From positions 45,919,434-45,983,433 of the forward strand of contig NC_081828.1 of NCBI RefSeq assembly GCF_030867095.1: DNA of 64,000 bases, in the 5' to 3' direction. A program made the translations under genes and the position numbers. The notes below the pieces were generated by a model. It saw only the letters and a list, made by a program, of their open reading frames with translations. It made no database searches and had not been told where the DNA came from. Every line of letters starts with the position of its first letter. Position 1 is the first letter of the stretch. The stretch comes from Alligator mississippiensis. Lineage: Eukaryota; Chordata; Crocodylia; Alligatoridae. Of the stretch, positions 1 through 10,854 are shown piece after piece.

Positions 1-385
1 AGCTGGAGCAATTGCTCCCCATAGTGGGAGGTCTCCTTCCCCCCACCCCACTCCCATTTCCCTCCTGCTTCACTGGGCAAGATTGCTGAAGCTGTGCGAA
101 GGGAAAGCCTTAGTTACAGGAAGAGAAAGTTAGTCTCAGGGTTTGAGACCCCTATTCTCTCCTGCTTCTTTCCCCTTTTGTTTTCCTGGGTTTTGAGTAG
201 GATAATACCATGGGGGTACTAATCCCTAGTGCACACTGTCCAGGGTTGGAGCCTGGCAGTTTTGCTAGCAGATTTGGGCCAGGTTTCAAATCCTGGCACA
301 ATTTGGTCTAGAGCTGAAGTCTTAGAACATTTGTTGCTATTGCAGCTTCTTTTTGTGTCAGCCTAGCTACATGGCTGAACTAGGG
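1..385. other. Left part of an unidentified repeat interrupted at 385
   Basis: No gene is seen. Bases 262-300 (TTTGGGCCAGGTTTCAAATCCTGGCA) resemble the tandem units at 5151-5265, and 355-380 resembles 5333-5358. This suggests that 1-385 and 5121 onward are two parts of one repeat separated by the hAT-like and TIR elements. Confidence 0.35.
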
Positions 386-649
386 CAGGGATGGGCAAAA
401 TACATCCCGCCAGACCATTCTATCTGGGCCTTGGGGCCCCTAAAACATTTAGAAAATATTTATCTGCTCCTGGCTGCCTTTCAGAGATGACAGGAGCCAG
501 GGACAATAGGACCCAGGGGGAGCTGGCAGCAGGACGCAGCAGCCCAGCCCCACCCATTTCCCTGCCTTCCTGCCCCTGCGCTTCTTCAGCACCACATGTC
601 CTGGCTGTATCACTGGACTGGGGAGCACGGGCCCATGCCACTACCCTGG

Positions 650-945
650 GTGTGTGCGTGTATGCGTGTGTTCATAGGGTGAATCCCACATGCACAGCCC
701 ACCATACACATACATGCACACAGATACCCCTCGCACTGCCATACATGCTCACCCCCACACCCACCCCCTCACACACACCAGACACCCTCCCCCCACACAC
801 AGCCCCTCACAAATCCCATGCCCACCCACACCCCACATATCCACACACATGCCCACATGCTCCCTCACCCCACAGTCACACCCCCACACCTATCCACCCC
901 CACAGACACCCACACACTCCCCCACACCTCATATACCTATAGTAT
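650..945. repeat. C/A-rich simple repeat (CACACCC-type)
   Basis: Degenerate CACACCC/CCCACA tract inside the hAT-like element. It resumes for about 60 bases after the inserted CR1 (3830-3890), showing that the LINE landed inside it. Long open frames here are low-complexity artefacts. Confidence 0.8.
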
Positions 946-3829
946 GAGTACCTCAAGTGTACTTGAGTACCTCAAGTGCCTATATACTAATGCTAGGAGC
1001 ATGGGGAACAAGCAGGATGAACTAGCGCTCCTGCTTGCACTAAACACCTATGACATAGTGGGGCTAACAGAAACCTGGTGGGATTCATCCCATGACTGGG
1101 CGGTACATATTGAGGGCTATAGATTGTACAGAAAGGACAGGTTGGGGAAGAAAGGGGGGGGGGGGTTGCACTTTATGTCAGTGAGCAATATACATCAACC
1201 CTCATCAAGACAGAATCCAAGGTTGAGGAAGTAGAAGGATTGTGGGTTAGGCTACATGGGGGGCAAGGAGAAAGGGATTTGGTGGTAGGGGTCTGCTACA
1301 GACCCCCACACCAAGGGGAAGAAATAGATGCAGGGCTCCTGAGGCAACTCTCGGAGACCATAAAAGCTAAAGAGGCGGTAGTCATGGGGGACCTAAACTA
1401 CCCGGACATCTGCTGGGAGACGCAGACAGCAAGGTCCCATCGCTCACGCAGGTTTCTAACCTGTGTACAGGACCTCCACCTGACACAGGAGGTGCATGGT
1501 CCCACTAGGGGGAATGCCATAATGGATCTGGTATTGGCAACAGGGGATGACATGATAGGGGACCTCCAGATCGGTAGCCATTTGGGAGACAGTGATCACC
1601 TAATAATAGAATTCAACATAAGACGTTGAGTAGGTAAGGTAACTAGTAGGGTGAAAGTGCTAGATTTTAGGAAAGCTGATCTCAATGCACTCAGGCGATT
1701 AGTCACGGATGCACTGCAGAGTAGGAGTTTTGAAGGGATGGGAGCCCAAGAAGGGTGGCTGTGCCTTAAGGAAACGATCCTTCGGGCACAAAGCAAGACG
1801 ATCCCCAAGCGAGGCAAAAAAGGGAAAGGGGCCAGGAGGCTTCCATGGCTGACCAGAGAAATCCAGGGCAGCCTAAGGGCCAAAAGGGGAGCACATAAAA
1901 AGTGGAAACAAGGTGAGATCACTAAAGATGAATATACCTCCTCTGCTCGTGATTGTAGGGAGGCAGTTAGACGGCCCAAAGCTACCATGGAGCTGAGGAT
2001 GGCAACCCAAGTAAAAGACAACAAGAAATTGTTTTTTAGATATATAGGGAGTAAAAGGAAGGCCCAGGGAGGAATAGGACCCCTGCTAAATGGGCAGAAA
2101 CAATTGGTGACAGACAGGGGGGACAAGGCTGAACTCCTCAACGAGTTCTTTGCCTCAGTGTTCCTAAGTGAGGGGCACGACAAGTCTCTCACTGGGGTTG
2201 TAGAGAGGCAGCAGCAAGGCACCAGACTTCCATACGTAGATCCTGAGGTGGTGCAGAGTCACTTGGAAGAACTGGATGCCTTTAAGTCGGCAGGCCCGGA
2301 TGAGCTCCATCCGAAGATGCTGAAGGCACTGGCCGACATCATTGCAGAGCCACTGGCGGGAATATTCGAACACTCGTGGCGCACGGGCCAAGTCCCGGAG
2401 GACTGGAAAAGGGCTAACATGGTCCCGATTTTCAAAAAGGGGAGGAAGGAGGACCCGGGCAACTATAGGCCAGTCAGTCTCACCTCCATCCTTGGTAAAG
2501 TCTTTGAAAAAATTATCAAGGCTCACATTTGTGAGAGCCCGGCAGGGCAAATTATGCTGAGGGGAAACCAGCACGGGTTCGTAGCAGGTAGATCATGTCT
2601 GACTAATCTAGTCTCTTTTTATGACCAGGTTACGGAACGCCTGGACACAGGAGGAGGGGTGGATGTCATATACTTAGACTTCAGGAAGGCCTTCGATACG
2701 GTATTCCACCCCATACTGGTGAACAAGTTAAGAGGCTGTGATGTGGATGACTACACAGTCCGGTGGGTGGCGAATTGGCTAGAGGGTCGCACCCAGAGAG
2801 TCGTGGTGGATGGGTTGGTCTCGACCTGGAAGGGTGTGGGCAGTGGGGTCCCGCAGGGCTCGGTCCTTGGACCGATACTCTTTAATGTCTTCATCAGTGA
2901 CTTGGACAAGGGAGTCAAATGTACTCTGTCCAAGTTTGCAGACGACACAAAGCTATGAGGAGAAGTGGACACGCCGGAGGGCAGGGAACAGCTGCAGGCA
3001 GACCTGGATAGGTTGGACAAGTGGGCAGAAAACAACAATGCAGTTCAACAAGGAGAAATGCAAAGTGCTGCACCTAGGGAGGAAAAATGTCCAGCACACC
3101 TACAGCCCAGGGAATGACCTGCTGGGTGGCACAGAGGTGGAAAGGGATCTTGGAGTCCTAGTGGACTCCAAGATGAACATGAGCCGGCAGTGTGACGAAG
3201 CCATCAGAAAAGCCAATGGCACTTTATCGTGCATCAGCAGATGCATGACAAATAGGTCCAGGGAGGTGATACTTCCCCTCTATAGGGCGCTGGTCAGACC
3301 GCAGTTGGAGTACTGCATGCAATTCTGGGCGTCACACTTCAAGAAGGATGCAGATAACCTGGAGAGGGTCCAGAGAAGGGCAACTCGTATGGTCAAGGGC
3401 CTGCAGACCAAGCCCTACGAGGAGAGACTAGAGAAACTGGACCTTTTCAGCCTCCGCAAGAGAAGGTTGAGAGGCGACCTTGTGGCTGCCTATAAGTTCA
3501 TCACGGGGGCACAGAAGGGAATTGGTGAGTATTTATTCACCAAGGCGCCCCCGGGGGTTACAAGAAACAATGGCCACAAGCTAGCAGAGAGCAGATTTAG
3601 ATTGGACATTAGGAGGAACTTCTTCACAGTTCGAGTGGCCAAGGTCTGGAACGGGCTCCCAAGGGAGGTGGTGCTCTCCCCTATCCTGGGGGTCTTCAAG
3701 AGGAGGTTAGACGAGTATCTAGCTGGGGTCATCTAGACCCAGCACTCTTTCCTGCTTATGCAGGGGGTCGGACTCGATGATCTATTGAGGTCCCTTCCGA
3801 CCCTAACATCTATGAATCTATGAATCTAT
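946..3829 (+). mobile_element. CR1 LINE, ORF2 nearly full length, 5' truncated
   Basis: The endonuclease starts LKCLYTNARSMGNKQDEL, followed by TETWWDSSHDW and GDLNYPDI, then the C-terminal DSDHLIIEF. The reverse transcriptase shows [56 protein letters not shown] and the catalytic FADDTKL. It ends LDEYLAGVI at about 3736. The 3' UTR ends in ATCTATGAATCTATGAATCTAT. ORF1 and the 5' UTR are absent. The frame is broken by a shift at a G-run (about 1156-1167), TGA at 1627-1629, TGA for the Trp after DDTKL (2956-2958) and a 1-base gain near 3040. All the rest reads through, so the insertion is fairly young but dead. Confidence 0.95.
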
Positions 3830-4263
3830 ACCCACACAACCACAGCCCCCTACAAACCTATACCCACCTTCCCCTTTCCACAATATACAAGAGTAAGAAT
3901 TCATTTTAACCTATTGTATACAATCACCTCTATATATACTACACAAATGCATATAAATGAGGCCAAAATATTTTTAACATCAAATTAATCTTTTAGATTA
4001 ATTTTAATGTTCGCTTTTTAGAATACAATTTGGTATTTTTTTTGGTTCTGAGATGGCAAAAGCCCCTTGCTGAGAGGAGTACTTCTGGGGGCAAGGGAAG
4101 GGGCTTCTAGTGGCAAAGGTTAGGGATAGGGAATTCCAGTCACAAGATGGCAACCAGGGGGTGGGGCACCTGCCAAGGGGTTGGGCTACCCATGCACTCC
4201 TCAACAGCATGCCAAAACATGGAAAGTGGCCCTCCAGCCAAAATAATTGCCCACCCCTGAAGT

Positions 4264-5119
4264 AGGGTGACCACCCATCCCTAATTGGGTGGGACAGCCC
4301 TGGAATGTGATTGTCAAGTCCTGGTCCCAGGCTTCACAACTCTGGGATAGCCTTTGTCCCAGATTTACAGCATCATGCAGGGATCTGGTTTTCCCCTTGC
4401 GGGCTGGCAGCATTCCAGCCTGCAAGGGGTGACCAGGAGCAGGATACAGGGAGGCTGTGTACATGTGTGTGCCCACACACATGCGCATGACTGGGAAAGA
4501 GCTGGGCAGCCTGGAAAGCAGTTCCCTGCAGGTAAGTCTATGGGTGGCAAAGGAGAAGTGGGGGTGCAGATTGAGGTCCCCATGGTGAGGGAGGGAGTGG
4601 GGCAGGGACTAGGGCTGGGAGTGCTACTCAGCAAGGGAAGTGTATAGGGCTCTGGAGCCAGGGCAGGGACTGGGACAGGCACAGGTGGCTCATCCAGGGG
4701 GCATGAGGGAGAGCAGCTCCACCCCCTTGTGTGCAATCCCCCAGGGAGAGGGGCATGGGGGGGGCACGTACCCCCTAGATTTGTGCGCAGAGGAGGGGCA
4801 AATGTGGACTGCTCATTGCAGCCTTGGGGCTTCCCACACTGCTGCTCTGCCCCTGGTGGCCCCACACCAGCCATGGAACCCCTGGCTGCCCAGCAGCAGT
4901 CAGGGTGGTGGTGGTATGGAATTGTGCAACCCACTGCTATCAAGTGGGCAGGGGGTACACGGCCAGCATGGGGCTCCAGGGGGAAAGGCAGTAGGGCAGG
5001 GAGCCCTGAGGACACAACAAGCATCCCACATCTGGTCCTGCCATTCCACTGGGGTGGGGGGAAGGGGTGGAAGGCAGCCATGTGTCCCGCCTTCCAATTT
5101 GGAAAATGTGGTGACCCTA
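4264..5119. mobile_element. DNA element with terminal inverted repeats
   Basis: The left end TAGGGTGACCAC and the right end GTGGTGACCCTA are inverted with one mismatch, and TA at each outer edge could be a Tc1/mariner-type target site. It abuts the right end of the hAT-like element. The interior is GC-rich without a recognisable transposase, so it is non-autonomous. Confidence 0.55.
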
Positions 5120-5150
5120 GGCTGAACCTCAGCTATATGTTTTGCTGGAA

Positions 5151-5265
5151 ATTTTGGCCAGGTTTAAAGACCTGGCAAATTTGTGCCAGGATTAAGAGCC
5201 TGGCATGGTTTGGGTCAGGATGAGACCTCACACATTTTGGGCCAGGGTGAGAAGCCTGGCACGCT
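5151..5265. repeat. Four-unit degenerate tandem repeat, period about 29
   Basis: The units follow the pattern TTTGGGCCAGG...AAGCCTGGCA and are imperfect. A related unit lies at 262-300, on the far side of the inserted elements. Confidence 0.6.
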
Positions 5266-6073
5266 TTGTTGTTGGTGCAGGCCTTGATGCAAAACAGGCC
5301 TGGGCCCTCCCTTTTATTGTTTTACAACTGTTATGTCTCAGTCTAGCTGAGTAGCTGAGCCCCACTGTATGTTCAGGCCTCATTGCAGGCTCAGCCTGGT
5401 TCCCTATTGTTGTTTGATCCAGGCCTCAGTGCAGGCATGGCCTGGCCCTTCTTCAATTTCTCTTGCAGTTTTCTGCTGTAGCAGGGCTGGGACTGGTACT
5501 AGGAATTTTTGGGGTGTGGTATGCTGACTGAACCTGCAAGTCACTCCCTCAAAGCCACCATGTAGAAGTGGAAATTGGTGCCCTACAGCTTCCCAGGGAG
5601 CACCAAGAGGCCCTTTACAATGCAGAAGGACCAGTGCTCCCTAGCCACTCCCTGAGATGCATTAAACCCCAAGGAAGAACTCATAAGACTCTCTGGTGGT
5701 GGTCCTCCTGTCCAGCCTATTGCTGAAGGGTAGGTATAGGGGTGCAGGCCCCCGGCACTACCCTTTGGGGAGCCCCCAAGACCCAGACTGCCTGGGCATG
5801 GGTGAAGCCTCCCCAAGCGGGTGCAACCTATAGACTATGCCTTGTAGTTGGTAGTGTTTTAAATTGCATTTGGTGTTTTCTTTGATTGTTTTCCTCTTTA
5901 TTTTCTGTAATAAATCTGTCCTTTGTGTTTACACTGCTTGCAAGGATGGGGTTTTGTTTCTGCAGGACACCCCAGCCAAATTCAGCGATCATAGACTCTG
6001 GGTAGGGGCACAAGCCACAGTAAAAATTTATTGAGTACCCAAAAATTTGAACATGGCCAGGGGCACACATCAT
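5266..6073. other. Unidentified repeat-like stretch with a poly(A) signal
   Basis: No gene is seen. AATAAA lies at 5909-5914 in a T-rich context, followed by a GT-rich segment, which could be the 3' part of an old LTR or a 3' UTR-like repeat end. Termini were not resolved. Confidence 0.25.
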
Positions 6074-7546
6074 TCACAGAGAGACATTCAAAACGCCTGA
6101 GCCTGAATTGATTCAATCTTTACAGGTTAGTCTAACCTGGCTAGGCTAAACCAGTTTGTAACCAAACAGACATCCCCTCTGGACTGAAAAAAATGCAGGC
6201 ACAGGCCTGCAGTGGCTCAGGCTAGAGCCCCGGGGGGGGGATGCTGAGCTGAGGGGGGTGTGGCCAAGCCCTGGCAGGACACTGTGATTAGGGAGCCCCC
6301 CCCACCAACCTTTTTGACCAGCCCAGCAAGGAATTGAAAACACGGTGTTTATCACCCCTAACTCAGTGTTTAGCACTGTAGTGAGCATGTTTGTTATTAC
6401 CCTAAAATAGAATAGTTTTCTGATAGCATACTGTTAACAATAATTTGGATTATTAAGAAGTATTAGCTTTACAGCTGAATACAAGGCATGACCTGTGGCC
6501 TAGCAATGCTGCTGACCTCAAGGCAGAATGATAGCTAAGCCTTTGCTTGTGTCAAGTAATCATTTTAACTGTGTTAAGCATTTTCTGAGTAAAATGCAGC
6601 AAGTGGATCTGTGTCTGTGTGCTGTAAAATCAGCTACAGCAAGGAACAAGATAAGACAAAGAAGCCATTGTTCTAAGTACAGTGATCGTGTCCTTAAGAA
6701 ATATCTACCACTGCAAGTTCTTGCTAACATATCATAATGTTACTGTTACTTAACTTTTAGCTTTTAAAAAGTGCTACTTCAGCTTAATAGAAATATGCTG
6801 TTATAAAGACCTGTGAAGCACCGCCCAAGTATTGCTTTTGTTAACCCTGTAGTCTTGCCTTGTTGTAAAAAGTATAAAAGATCGCCCCACCCTTTAGGGA
6901 GGGCCATTTTGCCTCTTTGCTGGCTTAATGGTCATTGCTCGAGCAAATATACTACAGTATAACTTTACCCGTGGTTGTCTGGTTCCTATGCAGCTAGACA
7001 ATGAACCCCAGGGAGTTTTCTCCCACCACAGCACCCCATTAAGAAAGCAACAGAGGGACATTACCAGCTACTTATTGATTTTGCCTTAGTCCTGTCTGCC
7101 ACAGCATGAACTGTAGCCATCATGTGGTCTGCTAACTAATGCTGTGCATCTGTGTAAGGCAGAGGGGACAGAAGAATCCCTGCTTAGAGGCAAGGTGGGG
7201 AGGAGAAGCCAGGCAGACACCTGCAGTCTCTTCCAGAGCTGCAGCCAGGCATCAGAAAGGAGGAGCCAGCCCTGCTGTGGCAGAGAGCCCTGCCCAGCCC
7301 AGAGAGCATGCCAGGATGCTGGGGGAGTCTGATTTAACTTAAACCAGCAAGGGGTCTGACACAGACATTGCAAAAACCAGTTTGACCCAAATCAATTAAG
7401 TCTGATAATATATTCAACCAGGTTTATCTCTAACTGGTTTCAGCTATTTTCAAATTGGTTTATGTGTGCTGAACATCTGTTCTATTACAGGTTTAAACCA
7501 GTTTCTGATCACTTGAACCAGTTTATGTGTAATGTCTGTCCCTAGC
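6074..7546. mobile_element. Probable TIR DNA element rich in AAACCAGTTT motifs, holding an LTR
   Basis: The left edge (CACAGAGAGACATTC) and the complement of the right edge (CTAGGGACAGACATT) are similar. Near both ends, repeated AAACCAGTTT/AAACTGGTTT motifs occur in mirrored order. No clean target duplication was found. The inner 6377-7030 segment is a separate LTR insertion. Confidence 0.4.
6377..7030 (+). mobile_element. Solo LTR of an endogenous retrovirus-like element (fossil)
   Basis: About 650 bases starting TG and ending CA, flanked by GCAC on both sides (a possible 4-bp target duplication, 6373-6376 and 7031-7034). A promoter-like TATA box (AGTATAAAAG, 6871-6880) is followed by a short C-rich leader and a probable R/U5 region. 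No internal coding region or second LTR is present, so it is a recombined solo remnant. Family-level identity was not determined. Confidence 0.5.
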
Positions 7547-7571
7547 TCTAGGGGTTAAGCCAAAGACTTAA

Positions 7572-7650
7572 GCATGGGTTCAGTTTCCTGCTCTGTCTCT
7601 GAATTATTGCATGACCAAAAGCAAGTCACTTTGTATATCTGAGCTCTGAA
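7572..7650 (+). mobile_element. MIR/CORE-SINE fragment
   Basis: GGGTTCAGTTTCCTGCTCTG followed by GCAAGTCACTTTGTATATCTGAGC follows the MIR core order (Pol III-derived part, then CAAGTCACTT). Old and diverged. Confidence 0.55.
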
Positions 7651-7659
7651 GTGATGGCT

Positions 7660-9150
7660 AAAATCGCTTTTCCCTAACAAGAGTCCTTCAGTGATAACTT
7701 TGTTTTGGTTTCTCTGAGATGAGTGAAATGCAAAAGCAAAACGGGAAGAAGTTCAGTAGATTCCTAAGGCACTTAGTGTCATAATTCCAATTCTGCAGGG
7801 TTTGTTTCTAGGCAGTGATGGTATTGACTTGCCTCTTCTCAGCTAGGATTTACCTCCTTGGAATGGGTGATGCCTTTTTTTTTTCAGAGATGGAACAAAA
7901 ATCCACTTCCCTAGGAACGCCCAAAGAAAGACAGGATAGTAACTCCAGCCATGCAAATTTAGGATTCTGCCATCCAATGAGGTCAGTAGAATTACCCCAG
8001 GTTGCAAATGAGGCCAGCGTATGGCCCAAAGATTGAAAATCCATCCATTGTGAAGTCTTTGTTCTCCAAGGCTATGTTGCCAGAGTGGCTCTGGGTTGTG
8101 GAACTACCCAAGCAGTGCTCATGTAATTTAGAGTAAACCCCACAGGGTCCCTCATCCTGTGGATTTCTGTGGGAAGAGGCAACCAATCAGGCCTCTAATT
8201 ACTGGGTAGGGAGCAAGTAAAGTGGCAGAGGGTAAGTCAACAGTCACTATCAAAACATAGGCCTCTTCAGTGACCTGCGTTTTTCTTCTGGCAGCTGGAA
8301 TCAGGGCAGCTGGTCAGTGTTGCCTCCCTCGCCAAACCAAGGCAACCTCAGTATGACCTCTCTGGGAACATTAATGTTTTACTAAATCACTTAGCCTTCC
8401 ATTGACAACTCTCCCTGCTGCTTCAGATACTCCACTGCAGGGACTCTGGTGGGGATTTTGTTGGCCGGGTTTATTAACTCTTTGTTACCTTGATGTTGCT
8501 GCTGGGGTGGTGTTAGCGATAGGTAATTGCTGGAGTCTGTTTATTTTATGAGTTGCATTTTTAGGAGCTTGCCCAGGGTGCCCTGATCCCAGGAGGAACC
8601 TTGAGTTTATTTAGTACAGCACACTTTTCAATCTGCCAGTAAACCTGGCATGTGTCTTCTGGTCCTGAGGTGGTTCAAGGGAGGATGAGGTTGTGTCAAA
8701 ATTGCCTTGCCCATAAATCATTTAGCTCAAGAAGTGAAATGATCCATCAGGATCCTACTCCTTTCTATCTGTGGGGAGCAATGAACTAAATAGCTTTTCT
8801 TTCTACTTCATCTGGTCTCGGGTGTGTAGGTATATATGTTACCAACAGAGCCCTGCATTAAGGAACGCATTGCAGGGACAAGGCTGGTCTTAAATTTCCA
8901 ATCTTTTCATCATCTTTAAATGCCTTCAAAAATATGGTCTTAAATCAGACTTACCTATTGAACTAGAACATTCTAATTTCAGAAATCTGAAGCACGAATA
9001 GTTTCAAATCTATATTTTCCTCCAAATTGTTTTTAATGCATTTTTTCAACTAGCTCATCTGATCCGATTTTCAGAGATGCCAAGCACCTGCAGTTTCTAG
9101 TGAAATCTAATATAATGTAGTCCAGGTTTAAAAATCTTTGTTTTAATGCC
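7660..9150. other. Anonymous intergenic sequence
   Basis: I see no gene, RNA or clear repeat. The two short overlapping frames near 7815-8044 have no family resemblance. Confidence 0.5.
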
Positions 9151-9151
9151 A

Positions 9152-9240
9152 GTAACCTCTGAGCCTCAGTTTCCTCATTCACAAAGTGGTGGTAATACCT
9201 TTTGTGACATGGCTCAAAGTTGACAAAAGTACCATACACT
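9152..9240 (+). mobile_element. MIR fragment
   Basis: CCTCTGAGCCTCAGTTTCCT followed by a diverged TCATTCACAAAGTGGTGGTAATACC is the MIR core-to-tail region. It is a very old SINE. Confidence 0.65.
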
Positions 9241-10380
9241 AATGTTATTTATTATTATTAAGGGAGTATAAGCATTTTGGTGCAAAGGTCTTAAAGTGTC
9301 CACTTGACATCAATTTAAAGAGACAGACATTAACCTACAAGTTGAAATATAGTGTGTTGTTATTGCTCTCAGATAAACAGAATTACCTCCTCTTAAAATC
9401 AAAGGTAATCTGCTTTCCTTCACTGGGATGTGGTGACATCCAAAAAGAACAAATCATTTCTGGCAAATGTAGGAGGTATTTTCTTGGCATGGTCACAGAA
9501 GCATCAAAGGGAAAGAGCAGAAATGGGAAGTCACACAACTGTTTTTAATCACACATAACTGTCAAGTTCATCTGGACAGGCCTACTGTCTGATGTGCCAC
9601 AGTAAATGCTCGAAGAATGCTGGATTAAGGAAATGGAAAAGCTGAAATGGTCAGAAAAAAGCATTCAGGGTTTTTTACAGGATAAAGTACAAGGCTTCTG
9701 TCAGTTGGGAATGTATATTACATTACATTACATTACACCCATTAAAGAAATATCAAGGTACCAAAACTTTAATTTCTAATGGGAATTTGGCATCTAAATC
9801 TCATAACTGGCTTTGACAGTCTCAGTCTGTATAATAATATTGTATTTCTGAGTGACATTAACAAGGGATATTGCTAAACTGATTGTAATAAAGAGCTCGT
9901 TACGATTTTTCTGACAAAGCTTTTCTCTACTGGAAAAAGATGATTCAACTGTGACATTTTTCACAGGTGTGTACCAATTTTGCCAAATCCTTTTATGAGG
10001 GGTTAACGTAACGTGTCATTTCATCTGTATTATTTCACTGTTTATGTCATCACAGTCATAGCAGTTCAAAGATTGTCTTGTCTTATCACTGTATATACAA
10101 GTCAAAACAGTACAATCAAAACTAAACATTTCTTTTTTTGTAAGGAAATATTTTAGAATCCTCATTTTGGGATAAATTTCAAATGTTGACTTTTCTCTCT
10201 GGTTAAAGGAAATTGTAAAATGTCAGGATTTGCTTCTGAACAGAAAGAGCTTTAGTTGTTAATATTTCCTGGTGCTGTGGAGCCAAGGTTATTATTGGAA
10301 TTACTGTAACAAATGTTTTATTTGTTATCATTTGTGTTAGCACACTGAGGCCTCTGTTAGATAGCTGGATCTCCTGTACT
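9241..10380. other. Anonymous AT-rich sequence
   Basis: Nothing coding was recognised. A short (ATTAC)n run lies at about 9717-9736. Confidence 0.5.
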
Positions 10381-10384
10381 GGAC

Positions 10385-10475
10385 ACTCTACTTGTATATG
10401 ACAGAAAGGCAGTTCCTGTCTCAAGGGGACTGAAGTCTAAATATATAATAAGATAACACAAGTGGAGGCAAACAA
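10385..10475 (-). mobile_element. L2/CORE-type 3' end fragment
   Basis: TTCCTGTCTCAAGGGGACTG then AAGTCTAAATATATAATAAG is the complement of the common ...GTAAGCTCCTTGGGGCAGGGA tail of L2-like LINEs and their SINEs. It is diverged. Confidence 0.45.
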
Positions 10476-10854
10476 ATGTACAAAGGGAGAACATCCTCTT
10501 TGATATATCAAACAGCAATCATGAGACAGCCTTATCTAGTGTTTGCTGATTGCTTTGGAGGTGTCATGGCCAAAGTGAGTTTCATGTCACTGTGATTAAC
10601 CAGCCCTCAGGTCATTGGCTTGTAAAACTGATCTGGTTTCTTGACTGATCTGGTTTCTTTGAGCTAATGAATGGGGAGGGAAGTGATCTTGCAAGGGGCT
10701 AAGCACTCTGACCCCACACCCTTCCTGAAATGGACCCATGAGCTTGATCCTGGAGTTTGTGAACCAGCCTTTGATCACTATCTGTGCAATAAGTGCACAG
10801 ATGGCTATCAAAACTGGATCTCCACCACTGAATCAAGATAGTATTGTTAGAAGT

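Larger units (their letters stand above)
386..4259. mobile_element. hAT-like non-autonomous element, split by a CR1 and a C/A-rich satellite
   Basis: The ends are CAGGGATGGGCAAA and, at the right, ATTGCCCACCCCTG, an inverted pair. An 8-bp target duplication flanks them (AACTAGGG at 378-385, AAGTAGGG at 4260-4267, one mismatch). This is the GGGGTGGGCAAA-type hAT family common in sauropsids. It contains a C/A-rich simple-repeat tract and a later 2.9-kb CR1; without the CR1 it would be about 1 kb. No transposase frame was recognised. Confidence 0.72.

Noticed and set aside
391-947. Open frames rich in His/Pro/Thr over the C/A tract
   Set aside because: They are read from a CACACCC-type simple repeat and have no domain content.
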